This document shows positions 42,758 to 51,321 of a DNA stretch of 64,000 nucleotides, piece after piece (positions within the stretch are counted from its first letter, which is position 1; every line of letters begins with the position of its first letter). Origin of the DNA: UBA7488 sp964414185 (GTDB taxonomy: Bacteria; Pseudomonadota; Alphaproteobacteria; CAAHEQ01; UBA3637); NCBI GenBank assembly GCA_964414185.1, contig CAYPVK010000003.1:102869-166868 (forward strand), written 5' to 3'. The notes below the pieces were generated by a model. It did not search any database. It saw nothing but the letters and a program-made list of their open reading frames with translations, and was not told the DNA's origin. Position numbers and translations under genes: made by a program.

Positions 42758-44233
42758 TTATTTTTTGCGCATTGTCGGGAAAGCGATAATATCACGAATC
42801 GATGCCATTCCCGTTACAACCATTACCAAGCGGTCAATGCCGACCCCTAACCCGCCGGTCGGAGGCATACCGTATTCCAAAGCCGTCACGAAATCGTCAT
42901 CCATCATGTCGGCTTCTTCATCACCGGCATCACGCGCACGAACTTGTTCTTCAAAACGTTCCCGTTGGTCAATCGGATTGGACAATTCGGAATAAGCGTT
43001 ACTGACTTCCCATGTATTGATAAAGGTTTCAAAACGTTCCACCAAACGCGAATCATTTCTGTGTTCTTTTGTCAACGGCGAAATGGATTTCGGATGATCG
43101 ATAACATGCACGGGTTGAATAAGATGTTCTTCGCACCTTTCTTCGAAAACGGCTGACATCACATGTCCCCAATCGGCCGTTTCTTCAACATGAACGCCGA
43201 TATTTTCGGCCGCTTTACGGGCTTCTTCATCGGAATTGATTGCCAAAAAGTCAATGCCCGTATATTCTTTGACCAAATCGGCCATTGTCCGGCGCGGATA
43301 AGGCCCTTTCAAATCAATTTCTTTTCCGTCAATAACCGTTTTTGTTGTGCCGTTTGCAGCCATGGCAGCCGCTTCAACGATATTTTCGAACAAAGTCATC
43401 ATATCGGTATAATCATTATATTGGCGATAAACTTCCAATAAAGTGAATTCGGGATTGTGCCGCGTATCAATACCTTCATTTCTGAACGTACGACCGATTT
43501 CAAAAACACCGTGCATACCGCCGACAATTAATCGTTTTAAATATAATTCGGGTGCTACACGCAAAAACAAATCCATATCCAAAGCATTATGATGCGTAAT
43601 AAACGGTTTAGCCGTCGCGCCGCCTTTGATTGTTTGCAAAATCGGCGTTTCAACCTCTAACAACCCTTGATCCAACAACAATTGGCGAACAGCTGTAATA
43701 ATTTTGCTGCGCGCCGTCAAAACCTTAATTGTGTCATCATTGGTAATCATATCCAAATAACGTTGACGATATTTGGTATCCGTATCGGTCAAACCGTGAA
43801 ATTTTTCGGGCAACGGCAACAAAGATTTTGCCAACATGGTAATTGTTGAAGACTTAACGGACAACTCCCCCCTTTTTGTACGTCGTACAGTGCCTTCGAC
43901 ACCGATAATATCGCCGATATCCAGCATATCCAGCATATCGGCCAATTCGGGCTCTATATTTTCTTTAGAAGTGTAAATTTGGACTTTGCCCGTCGTATCA
44001 TAAATATCCATAAACATGCCCGAATTGCGAATCGCCTTAATACGGCCGGCAACTTTAACAACATCCGACGTTTGTACATCATTTTCCAAATCCGCATATT
44101 GTTTTTGCAACGATTGCGACGTTGCATTCGGACGATAAATCTGAGGATAGGCATTGATGCCTTTTTTTTGCAAAGAATTCAATTTATTAATTCGGACGCC
44201 TCTTTGGTCAAGCCCAGCCGTTTCTTGTGCCAT
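42758..44233 (-). CDS. lysS: Lysyl-tRNA synthetase, class II
   Basis: The enzyme charges tRNA-Lys. Its 491 residues have the N-terminal OB-fold anticodon-binding domain (about 50-145) and class II catalytic motifs: motif 2 FEIGRTFRNEGIDTRHNPEF and motif 3 GLGVGIDRLVMVVTG. The EFTLLEVYRQYNDY stretch is typical of bacterial class II LysRS. It starts the lysS-deaminase-DUF4282 operon. This class II enzyme differs from the class I LysRS found in many alphaproteobacteria, a point worth noting for placement. Confidence 0.97.
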   Translation of the reverse strand: MAQETAGLDQRGVRINKLNSLQKKGINAYPQIYRPNATSQSLQKQYADLENDVQTSDVVKVAGRIKAIRNSGMFMDIYDTTGKVQIYTSKENIEPELADMLDMLDIGDIIGVEGTVRRTKRGELSVKSSTITMLAKSLLPLPEKFHGLTDTDTKYRQRYLDMITNDDTIKVLTARSKIITAVRQLLLDQGLLEVETPILQTIKGGATAKPFITHHNALDMDLFLRVAPELYLKRLIVGGMHGVFEIGRTFRNEGIDTRHNPEFTLLEVYRQYNDYTDMMTLFENIVEAAAMAANGTTKTVIDGKEIDLKGPYPRRTMADLVKEYTGIDFLAINSDEEARKAAENIGVHVEETADWGHVMSAVFEERCEEHLIQPVHVIDHPKSISPLTKEHRNDSRLVERFETFINTWEVSNAYSELSNPIDQRERFEEQVRARDAGDEEADMMDDDFVTALEYGMPPTGGLGVGIDRLVMVVTGMASIRDIIAFPTMRKK

Positions 44234-44460
44234 ATCAAACCTTTCTTATACTCATAATAATTTTCACCCGCCCCGCAAAAACAAACATAAAAGCATTATT
44301 AATTCTACGGCAGATCAAAAATTATTGATGTTTAGCCAAATAATTCGTTATCAATTTATCTTTTTTTTAGACTTAAGTCAAATATTTTAGATGACAAACC
44401 CAAAAAAAATGGATATAAATTGAACTATAAGACTTAATTAAAAAATAAGGGGTGTTAAAA

Positions 44461-45438
44461 ATGAGGTTTTCTTTAAAAAAAGCATTGAGTTCGCCATTCG
44501 GATTGGGATTGCCGGTTATGGCTTTTTTCATCGGATTGCCGACATTGTTTTTCCTTTTTGTCACAATGCAATCCGTATTTTCGGATCCGAATCTTTTAAT
44601 AACCGGCATTATTTATTTGATTTGTTTTGCTCTTACTCTGGGTTATATGGCTGCTGCCGGACATCGTTTTATCTACAATTTGAAACCGATTGTGCCGCCG
44701 TTTAACTTACAATTTTTGAGAATCGTTTGCAAAGCCTTTGCTTTCGCATTTAACACGTTTATTTTGATATTGACATTACGCTTGACGGTGAATTTATTGT
44801 TCGCTGCTCTTTTATCAATAACAACACATGCCGCCCTTATTTTTTTAATTGTTCCTCTTATAATCGCGGGTACTTTCTGTTGTGTTTTTTATATGATGGC
44901 GGCTTGGGCACGCTTTATGGACACGTTCCGCCCGTCATTGGTATTTAAATTTCGTTCCAATTTCTTGTTTATCAAACGCTATTGGGCGAAACTGTTACGC
45001 GTAATTTTATTCGCTATCGGCACAAACATTATTTTATTCATTCCGCTTTTTGCTATTTTTGTTGCTTTTGAAGCTTTGGCCAAAGTAAATATTCAATTTA
45101 TTTATGCGTATATTTTTATGAAAGCATTGATTAAAGCTTACTTGTTGTTAGTCAATGTCAATGTGCTTGCGCAAGCTTATGCATGGATCAAAAAGGAAAA
45201 TGAAAGCAATTTACAAACGGTTGAGACATTGCCCGTTCAAAACAATGAAACGGATGAAGAAGACCCCGTTATCATGAAGGACATTGTTGTCATGTCGGAT
45301 TTAAATCAAGCCGATAAGAAAACATCAACTGCCAAAACGCTCGCAAAAACAACAGCTAAAGCAAAAACAGTCACGAAATCGAAGGTTCAATCGGCGCCGA
45401 CCGGTAAAAAAACGTCAGCCAAAAACAAAAAGTCATGA
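44461..45438 (+). CDS. Multi-pass membrane protein of unknown function
   Basis: The protein has 325 residues with about six membrane helices arranged in pairs (for example GLPVMAFFIGLPTLFFLFVT, LLITGIIYLICFALTLGYMA, LIFLIVPLIIAGTFCCVFYM). It resembles a bacterial DUF4013-like layout, though I cannot confirm this. A C-terminal soluble tail (from about residue 250) becomes Lys/Thr/Ala-rich and probably disordered. The ATG at 44461 has AAGGGG 8 bases upstream; a GTG at 44452 sits inside that site. The stop overlaps the next gene (ATGA). Confidence 0.72.
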   Translation: MRFSLKKALSSPFGLGLPVMAFFIGLPTLFFLFVTMQSVFSDPNLLITGIIYLICFALTLGYMAAAGHRFIYNLKPIVPPFNLQFLRIVCKAFAFAFNTFILILTLRLTVNLLFAALLSITTHAALIFLIVPLIIAGTFCCVFYMMAAWARFMDTFRPSLVFKFRSNFLFIKRYWAKLLRVILFAIGTNIILFIPLFAIFVAFEALAKVNIQFIYAYIFMKALIKAYLLLVNVNVLAQAYAWIKKENESNLQTVETLPVQNNETDEEDPVIMKDIVVMSDLNQADKKTSTAKTLAKTTAKAKTVTKSKVQSAPTGKKTSAKNKKS

Positions 45439-46424
45439 CACAAAAGATTACCGTTTGTCCTTATTTTAATCAGTGCGGGGGATGTGTTTTTCAAGATTTG
45501 CCTTTATCGGAATATCGGGCAAAAAAGGAAAATTTTATCCGCCGCGCATTTGCAGATTTTCATATAAATATTGAACTTGAACCGATGCTGTCGGTGCCGC
45601 TTCATACAAGACGGCGCGCCAGCTTTGCTTTTTATAAAGGGCATTTGGGTTTTAACGAAAAAAAAAGCCATCGTGTCATAGATATCAATGAATGCATGTT
45701 GTTAACCCCTGCCCTTGAAGCTTTGTTGATACCGATGCGCAATTTGGCACAGAAACTGCAAGGCGTCGGAGACATACATGTATTGGATACGCCGTTCGGC
45801 ATTGACATGCACATCAAAATGGGCAAAGAAAAACCGAATTTAAGGTTGTTGGAATTATTATCGGAATTTGCCAATTCAAATGGAATTGCAAGGCTTTTAT
45901 TCAATAACGAACCGATTATTCAACAAGTAAGGTTGCCTCATCCGCCCAATGTTTTTTTGCAACCATCCGCCGAAGGGGAAAAATGTTTGGTCGATTTAAT
46001 GATGTGTCAAATCGGGTCTGCAAAAACGGCCGTAGATTTATTTTGCGGCACCGGTACATTTACAAAACCGTTGATTAATGCAGGTCTGAAAGTAATGGGT
46101 TATGATTCTGAAGCGGACAGTGTTGCTGCCTTGGGGGCATTTGGCAAAGTACGTGATCTATTCCGCAATCCTTTATTGCCCGATGAATTTGATGGCATTG
46201 ATTTAGTGGTTATCGATCCGCCACGTGCAGGGGCTAAAGCTCAAACAGATAATCTGAAATTAACTTGCGTGCCGAAAATCATTATGATTTCGTGCAATCC
46301 GTCAACTTGCGCTCGAGATGTAAAAACTTTGCTTGACAATGGCTGGCATCTTGAAAAAGCAACGCCCGTTGACCAATTTACCTATTCAAACCATGTGGAA
46401 TTGGTATGCGCCTTATCCAAATAA
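45435..46424 (+). CDS. RNA m5U methyltransferase, RlmD/TrmA family
   Basis: The 329-residue protein is a SAM-dependent uracil-C5 RNA methyltransferase. An N-terminal Fe-S motif (CPYFNQCGGCVFQD, three of the usual four Cys close together) is followed by the Rossmann domain with DLFCGTGTFTKPL and VVIDPPRAGA. The catalytic SCNPSTCARD segment follows. There is no N-terminal TRAM domain, which full-length RlmD carries, so the target (23S U1939, U747 or tRNA U54) is uncertain. It is coupled to the preceding membrane protein by a 4-base overlap. Confidence 0.88.
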   Translation: MTQKITVCPYFNQCGGCVFQDLPLSEYRAKKENFIRRAFADFHINIELEPMLSVPLHTRRRASFAFYKGHLGFNEKKSHRVIDINECMLLTPALEALLIPMRNLAQKLQGVGDIHVLDTPFGIDMHIKMGKEKPNLRLLELLSEFANSNGIARLLFNNEPIIQQVRLPHPPNVFLQPSAEGEKCLVDLMMCQIGSAKTAVDLFCGTGTFTKPLINAGLKVMGYDSEADSVAALGAFGKVRDLFRNPLLPDEFDGIDLVVIDPPRAGAKAQTDNLKLTCVPKIIMISCNPSTCARDVKTLLDNGWHLEKATPVDQFTYSNHVELVCALSK

Positions 46425-46432
46425 AAACGCAA

Positions 46433-47119
46433 TTAAAAGGCTATTCCCGACGCTCTTAAAGCGTATAAAATGCTCAGATGTACCGGATAGTAAATATAAA
46501 AAAACCATTTATTATGAATATACCTTTTGACCGAACCTTTGGAGTTATTCATCAATAAAATGCCGGTCGTTATGATTGAAACGGAAGCCTGTGCACATGC
46601 CGTTGGGTTAATCAGCCCCCCGAAGATAAGCGCCAAACCGACAAATAACGGCGTTTTATATTTGAAAAAACCATAAAGCGACAACAAATAGCAAAAACCG
46701 AATATACTGTAATCCATTCCGAAAGAAACGGCAAAACAATATATAAAGATTAAAATTCGAAAAACATTCTTCAAAAACGTTGTTTGAAAGAATAAAGAAT
46801 CTTTCCCGAGCAACCAAATGCAAGCGACCGCCACGAAAAAAGTCCATAAAATATTAAGCGGGGATTCGTTTTGCAAAATCAAAACCACAGAGGTTATCAA
46901 ACCGAACAAAAACAACCGGACAAAGTATTTCACATAACATTGCTTTTTAAATAAATGGAGCATGATTAAATACGAAAAAATGGGAAATGCCGTTCGCCCA
47001 ATTAAGGTCAACGGCTCATAAGCAGATTCAAATATGATTTTTCCGACATGAGCCAATGTCATGGCCGCCAAAGCGGTTAATTTCAAATAATCTTGATTAA
47101 AGTGTAAATATTTTTTCAT
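46433..47119 (-). CDS. TraX-like membrane acyltransferase
   Basis: This 228-residue polytopic membrane protein begins with a TraX-family pattern (LKLTALAAMTLAHVGKIIF), the segment that in TraX of F plasmids precedes pilin N-acetylation activity. About seven hydrophobic stretches follow. No conjugation gene is near, so it is better seen as a chromosomal TraX homologue of unknown substrate. The ribosome site is weak (AAGAAAAAA). Confidence 0.8.
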   Translation of the reverse strand: MKKYLHFNQDYLKLTALAAMTLAHVGKIIFESAYEPLTLIGRTAFPIFSYLIMLHLFKKQCYVKYFVRLFLFGLITSVVLILQNESPLNILWTFFVAVACIWLLGKDSLFFQTTFLKNVFRILIFIYCFAVSFGMDYSIFGFCYLLSLYGFFKYKTPLFVGLALIFGGLINPTACAQASVSIITTGILLMNNSKGSVKRYIHNKWFFYIYYPVHLSILYALRASGIAF

Positions 47120-47246
47120 TTTTTTCTTTCAAACAGTAATTATTATACAACATTCGGTCATTTTTATACAACATTTTTTTCCCACCATTTGACAAACACA
47201 TATATAAAACCGTATGTAAACTTACGTACATGTGTATGTTTTTTAA

Positions 47247-47275
47247 TTGACAAAACATATTTAAATATGTAAAAT
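47247..47275 (+). promoter_or_regulatory. Promoter with embedded palindromic operator for the XRE gene
   Basis: TTGACA (47247-47252) and TAAAAT (47270-47275) are 17 bases apart. Inside the spacer is a perfect 16-base palindrome ACATATTTAAATATGT (47255-47270). Further ACATA/TATGT half-sites flank it (47200-47245 and 47277-47290). This is the expected place for autoregulation by the XRE protein encoded next. Confidence 0.6.
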
Positions 47276-47304
47276 ACATACAGATATGTTTCCCGGAGGT
47301 ATAA

Positions 47305-47787
47305 ATGTCCAGCAATAAATGCAAAATTACAGCTCAAGGTAAATTATCAGACGGTTCCCCAAATCCGATTGATGTACACGTGGGTTCACGCATTCGGTTG
47401 CGCCGAGCAATTTTGGGGCTCAGCCAAGAAAAATTGGCTGAAGAGTTGGGCATTACTTTTCAACAGGTTCAAAAATATGAACGCGGTTTAAATCGTGTCG
47501 GTGCCAGCCGTTTATGGCATTTGGCTCGTGTTTTGGGTGTTAGTGTCAATTTCTTTTATGACAATTTCGATGAAGATACTCAAGAAAAAATGTCTGTTTT
47601 TTCATCACCGACCATGCTTTCTTTCGCCGAAGATCCGGCTCCGATATATGAACGCGATATATTGAGTCGCAAAGACGTATTGGAATTGGTACGCCACTAC
47701 ATTCGAATTAATGATCCGAAAATTGCCAAAAACGTTTTGGATTTGGTTAAATCCATTTCATCAGAAAGTTCGGATAAAGAAGATTAA
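47305..47787 (+). CDS. XRE-family helix-turn-helix regulator
   Basis: The protein has 160 residues with a Cro/CI helix-turn-helix at about 28-80 (LSQEKLAEELGITFQQVQKY, ERGLNRVGASRLW), the pattern of a common alphaproteobacterial XRE group that includes phage-repressor-like regulators. The C-terminal half is acidic, without a recognised sensor. GGAGGT lies 4 bases before the ATG. A palindrome sits in its promoter. Its stop overlaps the sufT stop by 4 bases (convergent), so coordination with the SUF operon is conceivable but not shown. Confidence 0.88.
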   Translation: MSSNKCKITAQGKLSDGSPNPIDVHVGSRIRLRRAILGLSQEKLAEELGITFQQVQKYERGLNRVGASRLWHLARVLGVSVNFFYDNFDEDTQEKMSVFSSPTMLSFAEDPAPIYERDILSRKDVLELVRHYIRINDPKIAKNVLDLVKSISSESSDKED

Positions 47788-48395
47788 TCAATCCCCATCA
47801 GGATTTTTATTTCGTTTGACAACCGATCTGTCGTCCAAGGCGGATCGAAGGTCAGTTCTACCGTTATTATTCCCGTTCCCGGAACGGAAGCGACGGCGTT
47901 TGCCACCATTGCCGGCATTTCCCCGGCAATCGGACAGGTCGGCGATGTTAACGTCATCACGATTTTAACATCCCCGTTTTCCGACCGGTTTAATTCATAA
48001 ATCAATCCCAAATCATAAACGCTTAAAAACAATTCAGGATCTTGAACGGCACGCAAAGCAGAAACAATATCTTCTTTCGAAGCTTTCGGTATTCCTTTTC
48101 CTAACGGCGCCCCGACCACGGCACGATAGGTTAAATTCACCGAATTATCTTGCAATATATCCGAACCCGCAATCATATTATCGGCATTATATTCGTTAAA
48201 ACCTGCGGTCGTATCGGAAACTTGTACGGTGTCGACATTCGTTCGTTCAGATGCTTTTGACAATTCCGTACCATGGTGCAAAAGGTCAACAACAGATGTA
48301 TCTTTTTCTGCAGACATTTCGGACTTTTTGCCAATTGCGGCTAATTCCGTTTCAGACAGGGTCACTTTTTCTAAATCTTGAGATTCTAACTTCAT
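47784..48395 (-). CDS. sufT: SufT-like Fe-S cluster assembly protein (MIP18/DUF59)
   Basis: The C-terminal 110 residues form the MIP18/DUF59 domain (LRAVQDPELFLSVYDLGLIY; TLTSPTCPIAGEMPA with the conserved Cys). This is followed by FDPPWTTDRLSNE. SufT proteins help mature Fe-S proteins. The N-terminal 90 residues are an unusual low-complexity extension, rich in Ser/Glu/Thr. The ATG at 48395 has AAGGG 7 bases upstream; a TTG two codons earlier is possible. It is the last gene of the SUF operon. Confidence 0.88.
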   Translation of the reverse strand: MKLESQDLEKVTLSETELAAIGKKSEMSAEKDTSVVDLLHHGTELSKASERTNVDTVQVSDTTAGFNEYNADNMIAGSDILQDNSVNLTYRAVVGAPLGKGIPKASKEDIVSALRAVQDPELFLSVYDLGLIYELNRSENGDVKIVMTLTSPTCPIAGEMPAMVANAVASVPGTGIITVELTFDPPWTTDRLSNEIKILMGID

Positions 48396-48407
48396 TTTCA
48401 AACCCTT

Positions 48408-49613
48408 TTAAAAAAATGAAAGAGCTTTTTTCAAAGCCATTATAAACAATTCAACATCTTTTTGCGTATTATAAATGCCGAAAGAAACACGTACGGAAGC
48501 GGTTTTGCCGAAACATTCATGTATCGGCATGGCACAATGATGCCCGACACGGATACAAATATTTTGTTTTGCCAACACAAAAGCCAAGTCATTCGGATGT
48601 ATCCCTTTAATATTAAAGGAAACAATTCCTGATTTTTCTGCCGTTCCCAACAAGTCGACATGGGGAATTTTTCTAAGTTCATCCATTAAAATATCCGTCA
48701 AAGTTTGTTCATATGAAGCAATTTTTTCCATGCCGATTGCGTGGATATATTCAATGGCAACCCCCATACCGGCAACTTCGACAAAAGGAGTGGTTCCCGC
48801 CTCTAACCGTGCGGGCAATTCGGCAAAAGTCGTTTTTTGAACGGTTACTTCTTTTACCATATCGCCGCCGAATTGATAAGGGGGCAAATTTTCCAAAGCT
48901 TGCCGTTTGCCGTACAAAACACCCGTTCCCGTCGGACCGTATATTTTATGCGATGAAAAAACGAAAAAATCCGAATTAAGGTCTTCAACATCAACGGGCA
49001 TATGGGCAATGCTTTGCGCCCCGTCGACCAAAACAAGCGCACCCGCTTGATGCGCCAAATCGGTTATTTGTTTCACGGGGTTAACCACTCCCAATACATT
49101 CGACAATTGCGTTACGGCAACCATCTTTGTACGCGGTGATAATTTCAATTGAAAATCTTGCATGTCTATTCGGCCATCACTTAAAACACCAAAAACTTTG
49201 AATGTAGCACCGCTTTTTAAGCAAACCTGTTGCCAAGGAACAAAATTGGCGTGATGTTCCGCTATCGAAACCAACACTTCATCACCGGGTTTTAAAGACT
49301 GAGCGATACCGCCGGCGACCATATTAATCGCATCCGTTGCCCCTTTTGTAAAAATAATATTCCCGGGTTGTGTCCGAATAAAATCGGCAACCCTTTGACG
49401 CGTTTTTTCATAAAGATTTGTTGCATGAACGGCTAATGAACATGTCCCGCGATGAATATTGGAATAACTTGTTTCGTAAAAATCATTCATGGCACGTAAA
49501 ACAACACGCGGCTTTTGAGCCGATGCCGCCGAATCAAGATATATCAAATCGGAGTTGTCAAATATCGGAAAATCTTTTTTATAGGGCCAAACCGTTTGCG
49601 TTTTTTCTTGCAT
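48408..49613 (-). CDS. sufS: Cysteine desulfurase SufS
   Basis: This is a PLP enzyme of 401 residues that takes sulfur from cysteine for Fe-S clusters. The Schiff-base lysine is in FSSHKIYGPTG, and the substrate-handling Cys region is HHCAMPIHECFG, matching group II desulfurases. TKGATDAINMVA and AEHHANFVPWQ are typical of SufS. AGGAG lies before the ATG. It follows sufD (75-base gap) and precedes sufT. No SufE or SufU partner is visible in the operon. Confidence 0.96.
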   Translation of the reverse strand: MQEKTQTVWPYKKDFPIFDNSDLIYLDSAASAQKPRVVLRAMNDFYETSYSNIHRGTCSLAVHATNLYEKTRQRVADFIRTQPGNIIFTKGATDAINMVAGGIAQSLKPGDEVLVSIAEHHANFVPWQQVCLKSGATFKVFGVLSDGRIDMQDFQLKLSPRTKMVAVTQLSNVLGVVNPVKQITDLAHQAGALVLVDGAQSIAHMPVDVEDLNSDFFVFSSHKIYGPTGTGVLYGKRQALENLPPYQFGGDMVKEVTVQKTTFAELPARLEAGTTPFVEVAGMGVAIEYIHAIGMEKIASYEQTLTDILMDELRKIPHVDLLGTAEKSGIVSFNIKGIHPNDLAFVLAKQNICIRVGHHCAMPIHECFGKTASVRVSFGIYNTQKDVELFIMALKKALSFF

Positions 49614-49687
49614 TGTTTCTCCTTATCGAACATAAAAAAATACGCATGTTCAAAATCAATTTTTGCAGCAACATTTCAAATCCGCAA

Positions 49688-50320
49688 TTAATCTTTTTCC
49701 GATACATTTTCCGACATCCAATCATCAATAATTTCATCCCACGCGTCGGGCAACAAATCCGACAAGTAAGCCTTTAATAAAATCTTTTGAGCTGTCGTTT
49801 TATCTATCCCGCGCGTTTGCAAATAAAATAATTGATTTTCATCAAGAGCACCGATGGCCGATCCGTGAGAACATTTCACATCATCGACAAAAATTTCCAA
49901 TTCGGGCGTAACTTTAACCAATGCATTTTCGGATAATAAAATGCCTCTGTGGTTCAAAAAACCTTCGCATTTTTGACTGTCTTTGCGCATACGGATGACG
50001 CCGTTCAAAACCAATCGGGCCCGATCCGTCAAAACACCTTTGACATTGTGATTCGATAGTGTATTTTTATGTTCATGTATCACTTCAATATTTATATTGT
50101 ACTTATTGTTTTTATTGGATAAATATACAACACTTACATCGCATTTTGATTGATTGCCAACCAATAAAATTTTCAATGACAAATCGCCGAGCATATGTAA
50201 AATTTTAGCTTCAAAAACAGTATTTTCGGGTACGACAATTTCGTTAACACCCTCTTTCAGAGGCGTATCGGACAAAACGCCGTTCATACCAGCCATGCAT
50301 AAATTATTTATAGCTTTCAT
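49688..50320 (-). CDS. sufD: Half-length SufD, Fe-S scaffold subunit
   Basis: The 210-residue protein matches the C-terminal beta-helix and end of SufD: ARLVLNGVIRMRKDSQKCEG, ENALVKVTPELEIFVDDV, then KCSHGSAIGALDENQLFYLQ with the His thought to help bind the cluster, and the terminal helices (KILLKAYLSDLLPDAWDEII). Typical SufD has about 420 residues, so the N-terminal helical domain is missing. The reading frame is intact and its ATG overlaps sufC by 17 bases. It would form SufBCD with SufB and SufC. Confidence 0.88.
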   Translation of the reverse strand: MKAINNLCMAGMNGVLSDTPLKEGVNEIVVPENTVFEAKILHMLGDLSLKILLVGNQSKCDVSVVYLSNKNNKYNINIEVIHEHKNTLSNHNVKGVLTDRARLVLNGVIRMRKDSQKCEGFLNHRGILLSENALVKVTPELEIFVDDVKCSHGSAIGALDENQLFYLQTRGIDKTTAQKILLKAYLSDLLPDAWDEIIDDWMSENVSEKD

Positions 50321-51047
50321 ACCCTTTTTCTTCCAATTTTAAAGCCAAATTTTTATCCCCGGATTCAACAATTCTTCCATCGACCATAATATGCACGTAA
50401 TCAGGTTCGATATAATCAAGCAATCGTTGATAATGTGTAATAATCAAAAAGGACCGTTTGGGTTCGCGCATCACGTTAATGCCCGTTGACACAACACGCA
50501 ACGCATCAATATCAAGGCCGGAATCCATTTCATCCAATATACAAAAATCGGGTTCCAAAAAGGCCATTTGAAATGTTTCCATTTTCTTTTTTTCACCGCC
50601 GGAAAAGCCGACATTGACGGGGCGTTTAAGCATTTCGTCCGTAATACCCAGCGCATTGGCACGTACTTTTAATTTTTTCATAAAAGTAACGGCATCCAAT
50701 TCCGATTTGCCCAAAAACTTCATTTTCGCATTCATGGCCGTTTTCAAAAATAATGCCGTCCCGACACCGGGTAATTCGGTCGGATATTGGAAAGCCAAAA
50801 AAATCCCGCTGTTAGCCCGTTCATCGGGTGTCATTCCAAGAACATTTAACCCTTTGAAATAAATTTCGCCGCCGGTTATCTCATAAGCCGGATGTCCCGC
50901 AATAACATTCGACAGCGTACTTTTGCCCGATCCGTTCGGCCCCATGATTGCATGAATTTCGCCTTCATTAACCGTCAAAGAAAAATTCTTCAAAATTTCT
51001 TTTTTCCCGACCCGTGCACATAAATTTTTAATTTCTAAAAATGCCAT
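50304..51047 (-). CDS. sufC: Fe-S cluster assembly ATPase SufC
   Basis: This is the ABC-type ATPase of the SufBCD scaffold (247 residues). Walker A is MGPNGSGKSTLSNVIAGHP, the signature NVGFSGGEKKKMETFQMA, and Walker B FCILDEMDSGLDIDAL, with the switch His in LIITHYQRLLDYI. The ATG at 51047 gives the usual MAFLEIKNL start; another ATG at 51056 overlaps the upstream gene. One base separates it from the MazG-like gene stop. Confidence 0.96.
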   Translation of the reverse strand: MAFLEIKNLCARVGKKEILKNFSLTVNEGEIHAIMGPNGSGKSTLSNVIAGHPAYEITGGEIYFKGLNVLGMTPDERANSGIFLAFQYPTELPGVGTALFLKTAMNAKMKFLGKSELDAVTFMKKLKVRANALGITDEMLKRPVNVGFSGGEKKKMETFQMAFLEPDFCILDEMDSGLDIDALRVVSTGINVMREPKRSFLIITHYQRLLDYIEPDYVHIMVDGRIVESGDKNLALKLEEKGYESYK

Positions 51048-51048
51048 A

Positions 51049-51321
51049 TTAATCATCCAATCTTGCTTTAACTTTTTCCAATTTCAACGGAATATGTTCG
51101 GCAACCTGATCATGAATACCGAAAATATATTTCAATTGGTCCAACATAATTTCCACATCGGCCGTTTCATCTATGATTTCATTCAAATTTTCCTTACCGC
51201 GATTGATGTTTTTTAAAATTTCTTTCTGCAATTCGCTCATTTCTTCCAATACCATTAAAAGCTGGGCATGTTTTCCCCATTTATGTATCGCTTTTTTTAA
51301 AATTTCTTCTTCAACAATCAT
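51049..51321 (-). CDS. MazG-like nucleotide pyrophosphohydrolase, small
   Basis: The 90-residue all-helical protein has the MazG/dUTPase-like metal-binding pattern EEMSELQKEI (ExxxE) and NEIIDETADVEIMLDQL (ExxD). Such all-alpha NTP pyrophosphatases hydrolyse nucleotides to monophosphates, and phage-type small versions act on dNTPs. Its position is odd: it overlaps sufB by 4 bases and lies one base from sufC, inside the SUF operon. Substrate and role here are unknown. Confidence 0.8.
   Translation of the reverse strand: MIVEEEILKKAIHKWGKHAQLLMVLEEMSELQKEILKNINRGKENLNEIIDETADVEIMLDQLKYIFGIHDQVAEHIPLKLEKVKARLDD

Noticed and set aside
46433..47119. A conjugation system suggested by the TraX-like gene
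   Set aside because: No other conjugation gene is present, and TraX homologues are common in chromosomes.
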